Below, piece after piece: positions 25,430 to 35,600 of a stretch of DNA of 64,000 nt; within the stretch, counting starts at the first letter, position 1; each line of letters opens with the position of its first letter. This DNA is from Bryobacteraceae bacterium (GTDB taxonomy: Bacteria > Acidobacteriota > Terriglobia > Bryobacterales > Bryobacteraceae). The notes under the pieces were generated by a model, which saw nothing but the letters and a program-made list of their open reading frames with translations, was not told the DNA's origin and searched no databases. Made by a program: the position numbers and the translations under genes. The stretch lies in contig JAWKHH010000003.1 of the NCBI GenBank assembly GCA_041394945.1, positions 1,240,001 to 1,304,000 of the forward strand, given 5' to 3'.

Positions 25430-27004
25430 CTACCGGAAACCGCGCAGGACGGACTCGGTTTCCGGCGTATCCTCAAGCAAGCAGCGGAACCCGACGTTGT
25501 TCGCCGCCTTGCCGAACTGCTTCCGGATCGACAGGCGAAGGTGCACCTTGGGATCGCTGTTGAACGAGCCGCCGCGCGCTACGTGGTCTTTGCCCGACGC
25601 CGGCCCGGTGGGATCCTTGGGCGGCGATTGCGCGTAGTAATCCGCGCCATACCAATCCTGCACCCACTCCCAGACATTGCCCGACATGTCGAACAGCTTG
25701 AACGGATTCGGATCGAAGCTGCGTACGGGCGCGGTGAACTCGAACATGTCGTTGGCGCTCTTGCCGTCGAAGTTGGCCTTGTCGCGCGGGTCTCCGGCGT
25801 TGGTGGGGCTGACCTGGTTCTGGAGGTTTCCGCGCGCGGCGAATTCCCATTCGGCTTCGGTGGGCAAGCGGCCGCCTACCCAGGCGCAGTAGCTGCTCGC
25901 CTGTTCCCAGGAGACGTTGACGACGGGGCGATTCTCCTGCCGCCACTTGGTGTCCCAAAGAGCGCCGGACGCCATCTTGGCATTGTTGGCCTGCGCGTAG
26001 CGCCGGTAAGAGAGCGCCTGCACTTCGTTGCGGCCCATCCAGAAGCCTTTTGAAATGGTCACCGGGTGCTGCGGCTTTTCGTGATCCTCGCAGAGCGTAT
26101 CCTTGGGCACGCAGCCCATGAGGAACCTGCCGGCGGGGATCCAGACGTACTCCTCGCGGTCGCGCGAGTTCACCGCCGGCAGGCCGAGCGGCAGTTTCGG
26201 CTCCTTCTTTTCCGTAACCGGCGCTTCGGGCTTGGGGGGCAGTTTGACTTCGGGCTTGAGGATCAGCTCCGTGGTGATGTTCGGAATCACGTGCGGAATC
26301 TGGTTCTGTCCGCTCGCCTTGGCGACGTTGCGCTGCACCTGAAGGAATGTCTCGCCGAGGCTCTGGCCGGGCCGGCCGAGGCTGCGCGCGACTTCGGCGG
26401 TGAACGCGCCGGGCTTCTCGCCGTCCGGCGGGAGCGTGGAGCCGGGCGGGGCGGCGTAGGCGAACAGCGCCTGTCCCGCGTCGGTGAGATCGGGTGAGGC
26501 GGGCCCGGCCGAAGTCACGTTCTCGATGGGCGCGTCCAACTGCCGCGACGCTTCGAGCACCACCACCTTCACTCCGGCCTTTTTCCCCGAAAGAAGCTGC
26601 AGCAGGCGCGTGAGCGAATAGCCGCGCTGCAGCGCATCCGGAATCTTGGGATCGAAGTTCGCCGGCAGGAGGTAGGTGTCCCCGAAGGCCTGCACGGAGT
26701 AACCGGAGAAGTAGATGAGACAGATGTCGCCTTCGCGGACGCGGGCGATGAACTCGGGTTCGGTGGATTCGGCGATGCCGGGATAGCGGAAGTCGTCGGC
26801 GCGCATCACGTCGAAGCCGACTCCACGTAGCGCTTCCACCATGAGCGTGGCTTCGCCGGAGGCTCCGGCGATTTTCGGCAACTGATCGTAGCTCGAATTG
26901 GCGAGCACCAAGGCGTGACGTCCTGGCAGCGCGGTTCCTCCGGCGGGCGCCTGCCCGAAGCAAGCCCAGGCGCACACTGCCAGAGATGACGCGAGTCGCA
27001 GCAT
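25430..27004 (-). CDS. Caspase-like pseudoprotease fused to an FGE-sulfatase (SUMF1) domain
   Basis: 524 residues with a signal peptide (ending near CFGQ18). Residues 28-250 follow the caspase-like C14 fold: GRHALVLANSSYDQLPKI, then IYFSGYSVQAFGDTYLLPA and VVVLEASRQLD. Active enzymes of this family have SGHG and DACR at these places; here the catalytic His is Tyr102 and the catalytic Cys is Ser153, so proteolysis is not expected. After a Pro/Lys linker (about 250-280), residues 285-515 form an FGE-sulfatase domain (WIPAGRFLMG, PVVNVSWEQASSYCAWVGGRLPTEAEWEFAAR, GNVWEWVQDWYG, ARGGSFNS, VGFRCL). It is encoded 54 bp after the giant TPR kinase on the same strand, suggesting a shared signalling role. 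Confidence 0.88.
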   Translation of the reverse strand: MLRLASSLAVCAWACFGQAPAGGTALPGRHALVLANSSYDQLPKIAGASGEATLMVEALRGVGFDVMRADDFRYPGIAESTEPEFIARVREGDICLIYFSGYSVQAFGDTYLLPANFDPKIPDALQRGYSLTRLLQLLSGKKAGVKVVVLEASRQLDAPIENVTSAGPASPDLTDAGQALFAYAAPPGSTLPPDGEKPGAFTAEVARSLGRPGQSLGETFLQVQRNVAKASGQNQIPHVIPNITTELILKPEVKLPPKPEAPVTEKKEPKLPLGLPAVNSRDREEYVWIPAGRFLMGCVPKDTLCEDHEKPQHPVTISKGFWMGRNEVQALSYRRYAQANNAKMASGALWDTKWRQENRPVVNVSWEQASSYCAWVGGRLPTEAEWEFAARGNLQNQVSPTNAGDPRDKANFDGKSANDMFEFTAPVRSFDPNPFKLFDMSGNVWEWVQDWYGADYYAQSPPKDPTGPASGKDHVARGGSFNSDPKVHLRLSIRKQFGKAANNVGFRCLLEDTPETESVLRGFR

Positions 27005-27058
27005 TTTCGGATCTACTTCGAGTTTAGACGCAATTGGGCGGGCGGTCGCGCGGCACAG

Positions 27059-30000
27059 CTATTTCACGCGCCAGGTGAACTCGATGCGCCTCACGGGACT
27101 GCCGGAGTTGTTCTTGAGCCTGAGACGGCCGGCGCGGCTCTCGACGACGGCGATCCCGGCGGTCTTCACGGCGATGGTGCACTCCACCGGCGGGAGCGGT
27201 TTTCCGCCGAGCACGCCGCCGCCGCTCAGCACGCGATTGTTGTAGCCGAAGGTGAGCGTGGCGTTTTCCGCGAGCGTTCCGGTCCAGGTGCTGCTGCCGT
27301 AGAGCGCGCCGAGATAGGGGCCGGTGGGCATCGGCTGCTGCGGTTCGGCGGGCGGCGGCGTAGGAGCTTTGGTCACCACGGGCGGCTCCGGCTTCGGAGC
27401 CTCAGGCTGCTTCGGCGGCGGCTGGCGCTCGGGCTGCTTTCTTTCCGGGACACTCACCTGGGGCTTCGGCGGCATGGTCGCCTCCAGCGGCGGCTCCACG
27501 GTGAGATTCACGGCGACGCGAATCGGCCCTCCTTCTCCGGAGATGTTGATGAATCCGGAATACTGGCCGCTTTTGCGTTCGCCGCCGGCGATGGCGACGT
27601 TGAGCGTGGCCGGCGCCGTTCCGCGATCCGGCGTCACACGGAACCAGTCGCCGACGGCGGACACGGTGAAGGCGGCCGAATCGCCCAGGAGATCGATCGT
27701 TTGCTGGGGTGGGAGCGCGGCGCCGGTCTGCGTGAACGAGAGCGATTCCGGACTGACCCTGCCGAGCCGCGCCGGGGCAGACGCCGGCTCGCGGGGTGGC
27801 TGGGCGGATGGAGTCATCAGCTTCGTGACCCCGTAGCCGCCGGCGATCAGCACCACGGCCGCGGCGATGCCCATCCACGCGCGGGAGCCGCGCTCCGGCT
27901 TCGCGGCCGGGTCCGCGGGAGCAGCCGCCGCCTCGCGCTGACGCTGGATGGCCGCCTCGGCCCACTTGTGGAGTTCCCGCGCGCGAGGCTCTTCCTGGAC
28001 GGCGAGAATCGCGGCCGTTTCCTTGAGCACCTCCTCGGCGCGGCCCTTCCGGTAGAGCCGCTCGGCCTTGGCTACCGCTTCGCCGAGTTGCGCGCTGCGG
28101 CCCTGCAGGTCGCGGGCGGCGATGGCCGATTGCAGGTTCGCTTCAAGGGCCGGGTCTCCCGGAAACGCGGCGAGCAACTGCTCGAGCGCCTTGATCGCCT
28201 TGTCGTACTGCCGGTCTCGCAGCAATTGGTCGACGCGGGAGCGGCCTGTATCGTACTGCGCCTGGCGCTCCTTGTGTTCCTGCTGATGCTCGATTCGGGC
28301 GAGCAGGGCCCTGGCCTCGGGATCGTTCGGCTGGCGCGCGAGAAAACCCTTCAGCGTTGCGGCGGCTTCGCGCTCCTGGCGCCGGCCGAGCTGTTGTTCG
28401 GCCTGGACGAGCGCCGCGCGGCGGTCGCGCGCTTCGCGTAACTGGGTTTCAAGCCGGCGCACCACACCGTGTTCCGGCGACAGTTTCCGCGCCGCTTGAA
28501 GCATCTCCTCGCCGGCTTTCCAGTCCTCGCGGACGATGGCGTCGGAGATGCGGGCGCATAAGTCTTCGGTCTCGCGCAGGCGGCGGTCTTCGTTCTCCTT
28601 CTGCTGCTCGTGCACGACGCGGCCGCGCAGTTCGGCAAGTTCAGGCTCGGCTGGAAACTCTCGGGTGGCTTCGTCGATGAGCGAAAGAGAACGCGGCCAA
28701 TCGCGCATCCGCATCGCCTCTTCGACGCGCTTGGCCAGGGCGGCCAGGTTCTCGCGCCGCTGCCGCCGCTCGTCCTGTTCCCGTTCGAACTCGAACCTCG
28801 CCTGCAGGCCGGTGATGAGCGTTTCGTTCGGAAAGGCCTGTTCGGCTCCCTTCAGCTTGGCCGCGCATTCCGGCCACGCGCGCCGCAGAATGGCTTCCTC
28901 AATGGCGCGCACCGCCGTGCCGAGATCTTCGCGCCGGCGCTCGGCGAGCTCCCGCTGGCGGCCGGAATGGACCTTGGCGCGCAGCCCTTCGAGCACCTGA
29001 CTTCCCGGATAGCGCCGTTCCGCTTCGTCGAGCCGGGCCTGGCAGAGATCCCAATCGGATTGCTGGATGCCGGCCTGGATCGCCTCGGCGGCGCCGGCGA
29101 GATACTGCAGCCGCTCCTTCTCCTCCAAGTCCCGCCGGGCGCTAGCCGCGTTCTCGCGAAGCTGGTCCACGAGCCCCTCGCCGGGGAACACGCGGGTGGC
29201 GTCGTTGATCTGGCGCTCGCACCGCTGCCAGTCCCGCCGCGCGATGGAGGCGCTGACGTCGCGGGCGAGCTGCTCCAGCCGTTCGCGGTTTCGCGATTGT
29301 TCCTGGCCGCGGCGGCGCTCCTCGGCCCTCGCGCGAAGCTGGGCGAACACAGGTTTATCGGAGTAGCGGCTCTCGGCGTCGCCGAGCCGGCGGAAGCAGG
29401 AATCCCAATCGGCCGCCTCAATGTCGGCCTCCACGGATCGCACGGTCTTCTCGATCTCGTGGCGGTCCATGTCGGCGATGGCGGCTTCCAGGCGCGCGAG
29501 AGCCCCACCGATTTCCGGAATGCCGGGATGCTGGCGCGCCGCGTGCCGCAGCCGGTCCCGCGCGCTCAACAGGTCACCCGAGCGTTCGAGCTCCGCGGCG
29601 GCGGCGATGGCCGATTGCGCTTCGTTCCGGGCTTCGCGTTCCCGGGCCTGTTGGCGGGCGGCCTCGCGCGCCGTTTCGAGCAACGACGCCGCTTCCGCGC
29701 CCTCGGGGTCGGTCCGGAGAATTTCTTCGAGCAGGGTCACCGACGCTTCGGCCTGGCCGCGAGTGAGGGCGTCGCGGGCTTCGGCGATGCGGTTGGCCAG
29801 CATCTGTTTGCGATGGCGAGCCTCGTCGAGCACGCGGGCGATGCGGTTCTGCGCCGCCACCAGCCGGGCCTCGCCGGGATGCGTGTCGAGCATCGCGCTC
29901 ACTGCGCGCTCGGCCTCGGTCCAGTTGGCGGACTTCTCCAACCCCTCCACCCGCGCGAGCAGTTCGCCCACTGCGCGATCCCGCTGCTCCTCGTCGCGCG

Positions 30001-31864
30001 ATTCGGCGATCTTCTGCCGCAGCCGATGCAGCCAGTCTTCGTCGGGAAAGTCTTCGAGGCCGCGCTCGGCCTCGGCGATCGCCTCGTCGAACTTCTTCGC
30101 CTTGGCGAGCGCCCATGCATTGCGGCCAAGCTGTTCGGCATCGAGCTTCTTCTTCTGCCGCTCCAGCTCGTCTCGCGTGTAGGCGAGCATCTCCGCGATT
30201 TCGGCGTTGTCCGGATCGGTCCGCTGCAGTTCCTCGAGTTCACCGGCGGCGGCCGACAAGCGGCCCGCGCGCAGCAGATCCCGCACGCCGGCCACCTGCG
30301 CGGCGATCTTCTGTTTCCGGTTCCGCTCGGCGAGGTGCAGTTGCGTGGCCGCGAGGAGCTCGGAAATCTCGGCCGACTCGGGATGCTCGAGCGACAGGTC
30401 TTTCAGCAGCGCGACCGCGTCGTCGAGCGCGCCGGTGACCATCAATCCGCGCGCCTTGCTCAGACCCTCGCGCGCCGCAACGGACCGCTGCCGCTGGTCC
30501 ATTTGGGCACGGATCCCGGCCACCAGATCCTTGGCTTGCGGATTCGCCGGCTCCGCCTTCAAAGCCTCGGTGGCTTTCTCAAACGCCGTGGTGAGTTCGC
30601 TCTTCCGGAAACACTCCCGCGCTTCGGAAACCAGCCGCTGCGCCCGCTCGCGCCGCGAGTGGGCATCCTGGGCTTCAGGCAGCCTCAGCAAAGCGCGGGT
30701 GTTCTCGGGATCGAGCGCAAGCACGGCGCGGAAGGCTTCGATCGCGTCGGCAAAGTCCTGCCGCGAAAGTGAATCCTCGGAGCGCCGGAGCAGGGCGTCC
30801 ACCTTGGCGCGCGACTGCCGGATCTGCCGCGAGCGCTTGCGCAGGTGTTCGCGAAAATGGCGAGCCTCGGTGTGTCCGGGATCGAGATCGAGCACCTGGC
30901 GAATCAACGTCTCGGCGCGGTCGAGGTTCTCCGGCGTATCGAGCTTGCGGGCCTGCTGGTACAACGACGCCGCTTCCACCTTCTGAAACTCGAGCAGAAG
31001 CGGCTCCACGTCGAACTGCACGTCCTCAAAGCTTTGGTACCGCCCGTCGGGTTCGCGGCTCAGGAGCTTCTGGATGATCGGATCCATCTGCTGCGGGCAG
31101 CCCGGCGCCGACTCGGAAATCAGCGGCGGGTCCCAGTTGGCGATCTTGTACATCACCGCCGCTTCGTTCGCCGTGGGCCCCGGGCGATACGGGTTCGCGC
31201 CGGAAAGCAGCTCATAGTAGACGACGCCGTAGGACCAGATGTCGCAAAGCGCGCCGATCTCGCCGGTCTTGAACTGGTCCGGCGACATGTAGAGCAGGCT
31301 CCCGAGGAAGAAGCCCGTTTTGGTCATCCGGAGATCCTCTTCGCCGGTAAGGCGGGCGATACCGAAGTCCATGATCTTCACGGTCCCGTCGGAGAGGACC
31401 ATGATGTTGCCGGGCTTGATGTCGCGGTGGACGACGCCGTTGGCATGCGCGCAACGGAGCCCTTCGGCCACCTCGTGCATGATGCGCATCTTCTGGAGAA
31501 GGCTGAGCGGGCGGCCGGACTTGAGCACCTGCTGGAGGTCGTCGCCGTCGAGGTACTCCATCACCATGTACTGGCGGCCGCCCTCTTCGGCGAAATCGTA
31601 GACAGTAAGGATGTTCTTGTGGCGGAGGTTACCGGCCGCCATGGCCTCCACGCGGAACCGGTCCAGCGTGTTACCGCTCATCTCTCCAGTGAGGACCTTG
31701 ATTGCTACGAGTCGGCGTACAAGGGGATCGAATGCGCGATAGACTTTGCCAAAGCCGCCCGCGCCGAGTTCACCCTGAATTTCGTAGCGGCCAATTCGCT
31801 CCATCGGCTGGGTAGGTACCGCCTTGATTATATCCGACGCATTCCCAGGCCGGAGTTTGTTCAT
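27059..31864 (-). CDS. Giant Ser/Thr protein kinase with long TPR/coiled-coil array
   Basis: About 1601 residues from the ATG at 31864 (a TTG at 31888 is an alternative start). Kinase domain 20-300: GELGAGGFG, Lys56 (VAIKVL), HRDIKPGN from 146, DFG 166-168, SPDQ activation segment. Then about 1000 residues of Arg/Glu/Ala-rich helical repeats of TPR type (ALDPENTRALLRLPEAQ, LERSGDLLSARDRLRHAA, LAAFPGDPALEANLQSA). A membrane helix lies near residue 1345 (WMGIAAAVVLIAGGYGV), followed by a BACON-like beta domain (SLSFTQTGAALPPQQTIDL), a Pro/Lys linker and a C-terminal beta domain (GPYLGALYGSSTWTG). With the kinase inside, the beta domains should lie outside the membrane and could sense a ligand. 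Confidence 0.92.
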   Translation of the reverse strand: MNKLRPGNASDIIKAVPTQPMERIGRYEIQGELGAGGFGKVYRAFDPLVRRLVAIKVLTGEMSGNTLDRFRVEAMAAGNLRHKNILTVYDFAEEGGRQYMVMEYLDGDDLQQVLKSGRPLSLLQKMRIMHEVAEGLRCAHANGVVHRDIKPGNIMVLSDGTVKIMDFGIARLTGEEDLRMTKTGFFLGSLLYMSPDQFKTGEIGALCDIWSYGVVYYELLSGANPYRPGPTANEAAVMYKIANWDPPLISESAPGCPQQMDPIIQKLLSREPDGRYQSFEDVQFDVEPLLLEFQKVEAASLYQQARKLDTPENLDRAETLIRQVLDLDPGHTEARHFREHLRKRSRQIRQSRAKVDALLRRSEDSLSRQDFADAIEAFRAVLALDPENTRALLRLPEAQDAHSRRERAQRLVSEARECFRKSELTTAFEKATEALKAEPANPQAKDLVAGIRAQMDQRQRSVAAREGLSKARGLMVTGALDDAVALLKDLSLEHPESAEISELLAATQLHLAERNRKQKIAAQVAGVRDLLRAGRLSAAAGELEELQRTDPDNAEIAEMLAYTRDELERQKKKLDAEQLGRNAWALAKAKKFDEAIAEAERGLEDFPDEDWLHRLRQKIAESRDEEQRDRAVGELLARVEGLEKSANWTEAERAVSAMLDTHPGEARLVAAQNRIARVLDEARHRKQMLANRIAEARDALTRGQAEASVTLLEEILRTDPEGAEAASLLETAREAARQQAREREARNEAQSAIAAAAELERSGDLLSARDRLRHAARQHPGIPEIGGALARLEAAIADMDRHEIEKTVRSVEADIEAADWDSCFRRLGDAESRYSDKPVFAQLRARAEERRRGQEQSRNRERLEQLARDVSASIARRDWQRCERQINDATRVFPGEGLVDQLRENAASARRDLEEKERLQYLAGAAEAIQAGIQQSDWDLCQARLDEAERRYPGSQVLEGLRAKVHSGRQRELAERRREDLGTAVRAIEEAILRRAWPECAAKLKGAEQAFPNETLITGLQARFEFEREQDERRQRRENLAALAKRVEEAMRMRDWPRSLSLIDEATREFPAEPELAELRGRVVHEQQKENEDRRLRETEDLCARISDAIVREDWKAGEEMLQAARKLSPEHGVVRRLETQLREARDRRAALVQAEQQLGRRQEREAAATLKGFLARQPNDPEARALLARIEHQQEHKERQAQYDTGRSRVDQLLRDRQYDKAIKALEQLLAAFPGDPALEANLQSAIAARDLQGRSAQLGEAVAKAERLYRKGRAEEVLKETAAILAVQEEPRARELHKWAEAAIQRQREAAAAPADPAAKPERGSRAWMGIAAAVVLIAGGYGVTKLMTPSAQPPREPASAPARLGRVSPESLSFTQTGAALPPQQTIDLLGDSAAFTVSAVGDWFRVTPDRGTAPATLNVAIAGGERKSGQYSGFINISGEGGPIRVAVNLTVEPPLEATMPPKPQVSVPERKQPERQPPPKQPEAPKPEPPVVTKAPTPPPAEPQQPMPTGPYLGALYGSSTWTGTLAENATLTFGYNNRVLSGGGVLGGKPLPPVECTIAVKTAGIAVVESRAGRLRLKNNSGSPVRRIEFTWRVK

Positions 31865-31963
31865 TTCCCGCCGCTTGGACCGGGCCAACTTTCGCAGGGG
31901 CTCCCAAAAACGGGTGGGGTAGAATAGTACAAACTATCGGACCTGAAAGGAGAACTCCTCTTC

Positions 31964-32575
31964 ATGCGCGCACGCCTCTTGGCCTCTTCGATGTTCCTCG
32001 GCTCTTTCGCCGCGGCGTTCGGACAGGTCTCCGTGATGATGCCGAACAGCTTCGAAATCGGAGGGTTTCTCGGAGCCAGCTACGGCGTGGACAAAACCAG
32101 GATCATGGGCGGCGGAAACGTCACCTACGCGATCAACAAATACATCCTTCCTTACGCCGAGTACAGCTACTTCCCGGGGATCGGGCGCGAGCAGAGCGGC
32201 GTGTTCCCTGGCACTGGCAGCCCGTTCACGTACAAGTATTCCATCCCGCTCTCGGATTTCCACGGCGGCGTGCACATCCGGATTCCGATCAAGGAGTCGC
32301 CCGTGGTGCCGTATCTGGTGTTTGGTGCGGGTGCGCTGAAATCCTTTGACCACACGGTAACCGCGCGCTACGTGCCGGCGGGAGGGCCGGAGCAGAGTGT
32401 GCCGTTGACCGTGCCGGGCCGCACGGATTTCGCGATCAATTTCGGCGGCGGCCTGCGTTACTACGTGACCCAGCGGTTCGGCTTCCGCGTGGAAGCGAAG
32501 GCGTACCGGCCGACGGGGACGTTCGACAACGTGTTCGGCAAGGTGGAGGGCGGCATCTTCATCCAGTTGCGGTAG
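31964..32575 (+). CDS. Small outer-membrane beta-barrel protein
   Basis: 203 residues; AAGGAG lies 11 nt before the ATG and a good -10 (TAGAAT) sits at 31920-31925, though without a clear -35. Signal peptide ends near FGQ. Alternating aromatic/polar strands (FEIGGFLGASYGVDKTRI, YILPYAEYSYFPGI, VPYLVFGAGALKSFD, FAINFGGGLRYYVTQRFGF) and a C-terminal strand ending in LR indicate an OmpA-like eight-stranded barrel (OMP_b-brl type). It is divergent from the giant kinase gene, from which it is separated by about 100 bp. Confidence 0.82.
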   Translation: MRARLLASSMFLGSFAAAFGQVSVMMPNSFEIGGFLGASYGVDKTRIMGGGNVTYAINKYILPYAEYSYFPGIGREQSGVFPGTGSPFTYKYSIPLSDFHGGVHIRIPIKESPVVPYLVFGAGALKSFDHTVTARYVPAGGPEQSVPLTVPGRTDFAINFGGGLRYYVTQRFGFRVEAKAYRPTGTFDNVFGKVEGGIFIQLR

Positions 32576-32656
32576 GGAGACTGCTCGAAAGCTTCGCACA
32601 GCAACAGGACCAGGCCTGAACGCCCGGTCCTGAATCTTTCGAAAAGCACCGGCCCT

Positions 32657-35600
32657 CTACTGCACCGCGATCGTCACTTCCGGACTGGTTTGTCCCGCGA
32701 CTCCCAGCGTCACCGGAATCGCACCGCCAGCAGCCACGCCCGGCACTACCGCGTTCACCTGGTAAAGCCCGGCGAATCCCGGCGCCAATCCGGCGAAAGT
32801 CACCTGCGCCGCAACGCCGCCGATCGTCACCGACACCGCTTCCACCGTTCGCGAGAGCGGGGATGAGGGCGCGGCCGTCCCGGTGGGAATCGCAGGCGAG
32901 ACGACACCAAGTCCCGTGCAATAGATCGTGACGACGTCGCCCGGGCGCACCGGATTCGCCGCGTCGGCAAGCACGTTGGTGACGCCGTTGACGATGGCGG
33001 CCTGGCCCGTTCCCTGCTGATTCTGGGTGAAGATCGCCGGCTGCGCCGCGGCCACGCTCAACGGGTCGCCCACGGAGAGCGCCTCGCCACGCTGCACGAG
33101 CAACTGGAGCTGGGTGTTCACGGGAACGTCGTAAGGAATCATGGCGTTCAACTGTCCGTCGCTCGCAAACAGCAGCGGAACGGCCTTGCCACCGAGCACT
33201 ACTTCGGTTCCGGCGAGCGAAGTCGGGATCGGAGTTCCTCCGAGCGCGCGTTCGAGCGCCAGTTGCGAACCGAACACCGAGATCAGCGAACCGGGCGCCA
33301 CGGGCAGCCGGGCCGCGAAGCTCGCGCCGTTCAGCACGGCCCCCGGCGTCACCAGGGGCACCGCGGCGCCGTTCGTCACGCTCGCCGTGAGCACCGTCTG
33401 GTTGCCGAGCGTCCGGCCATTGGGCAGCGCCAGGAAACCCGTGACGGTGACGCGGACCGATCCGGAGCCCGCACGCCTCGGCTGCCACGTGGCGCTCCAG
33501 CGTCCCTGCTGGGTGTGGACGAGATTCAGAGACGGGTCTCCGTTGTTGAACGTCGCGTTCACGGCCGCGCCGCCGCTCGCGGGAGTCACCGGGTCGCCGC
33601 AGTTGTCGACCACGCGCATGTCGAGCGTCGTCGGCTGGTTGAGCGACGCAGAGAACGTCGGCTGCGAACTCGTCGAGAGGAGCAGGATGCTCGTGGGCGT
33701 GCATCCATCGGCGAACCGGCCGCCTTTGCCTGACGTGCCCGTGGCGCCGCCGTTCACTGCGAGGATGCTCACGGTGCGGCTGGATCCGTCGCTGAAACCG
33801 AGATTGAGATATGCGCGCGAGACGCCCGACGGGAGCTTGCTGAAATCCGGCTGTACGGCGATCTGCACTGGCGCGTTCGGCGCCACCGAGGCGTTGCTCG
33901 GCGCCACCTGCAGCCACGTCCCGGGCGTGAGGTAAGTCTGGCTCGACCCGTAGCTCAGTTCCGCGCTCGTGAGGTTCGAGATGGCCACCGACTGCGAACC
34001 AGGGCTCTCGGCCGCCGAGCCGGCGAAGATCAACCCGCTGGGCTGTATTTGCGGACCGGGGTTGGTTCCGGCCGGCAGCACGTTCAGCAGCACAGTGACG
34101 GTTTGCGGCGAGTTGTCGGCGCCGGGCGCGTTCACCACCACCTTGCCGAAGTAGTCGCCGGGCGCGAGGCCAGCGGCGTTCACCGCCACCTGCATCTTCG
34201 AAACGTCAGCCAGGGGACGGGCCACCGTGCCGCGATTGCCGGTGAGCGTGAGCCAACTCGGTCCGCCGGAGAGCGTCGCCGAAGTGGCCGTCCACGGCAT
34301 CGATCCGCTGCCGCCGTTCAGGATGCCGACCTCCTGCGCGAGCGGAGCACCGCCCTGCGCCACGGCCGTGAATGTCAGTCCGGTTTGCGAGAGCAGCACC
34401 TTTTGCGTGGGCGCGCTCACCGTCATGATCACCGGGAGTTCGACGGCGCCAGCCGCTTCCGGCGTGCCCGTTACCTTCAGCATCGCGGTGTACGTTCCAG
34501 CGGCAAGACCGGCGGGATTCGCTTCGAGTGTGACGGAGCCCGCCTGCGCGGCCGACGCGGCGCCGTTCGCTGGCGTCACCGTCAACCAGTTCCCGCCGGA
34601 CTTCGTTTCCACGGCCGCTGCGAACTCCAACTCGCCACCGCCTTCGTTGGCGACCGCCAGAGTCTCCGTGCCGGCGTCACCGCCGCGCAGGAAGGCGAAC
34701 TGTACGTTCGTTTTGGTGATGGAGAGCTTGGGCGGCTGCGCGCCCGAAATCGCAGCCGACACGGCGACGGTCAACGCCGGCGCCGAAGCCAGCGGCGCCG
34801 CTATCGTCACCACTCCGGAGTAAGATCCGGGAGCGAGGTTCGTCGGATCCACCGAAATCGCCACGGCTGTGGGCGTGTTGCCGTTCGCGAGCGAAAGCTG
34901 GATCCAAGGCGCGTCGGCAGTCGCGGTGAATGGCAATCCGGCAACTGACGATGCCACCTCCACCGCCTTCGTGCTGGTGGGCGCGCCGCCGGCCGGCGCG
35001 GTAAAGGAGAGCGACTTCGGAGAGACATCCGCCGTCGGCGCCACAGACAGCACGCGGCGCACGCGATTGTTCAGCGTGTCTGCGATGTGGAGCACGCCGC
35101 TGCCATCCACGATGGCCGACATCGGCAGGTTGAGCAGGGCGTTCAAGGCGAGTCCGCCATCGCCGGCGAATCCCGCCACGCCGCCGGTGCCCGCGAACGG
35201 CGCGATGGTACCGTCCGGCAACACGGCGCGAATGGCGTGATTGAATGACTCGGCCCACAGCACGGTGCCGTTTGATGTGACGGTGACGCTGATCGGCGCG
35301 GTGACGCGCGCGGCCGTCGCAGGTCCGCCGTTGCCCGTGTAGCCGGGCGTGCCCGTGCCGGCGAGCGTCCGGATGTTGCCTTCCGGGGTCAGCGTGCGCA
35401 CGAGGTGATTGTAGGTGTCGGCGATGTACAACCGGTCATTCGCGTCGATCCACAGCCGTTCGGGCAGCCCGAAGCTGGTCTGCAGCGCGGGACCGTCGCC
35501 GTTGCGCTCGAAGCGGCCGGTTCCCGCGATCGTGGAAATGCGGCCGTCGAGCCCGACCTTGCGGATCCTGTTGTTCTGGCTGTCGGAGATGTAGACGTTG

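Noticed and set aside
28610..30772. Plus-strand frame of 720 codons opposite the giant kinase
   Set aside because: Antisense shadow of the helical repeats; composition dominated by Leu/Arg/Gly with no recognisable domain.
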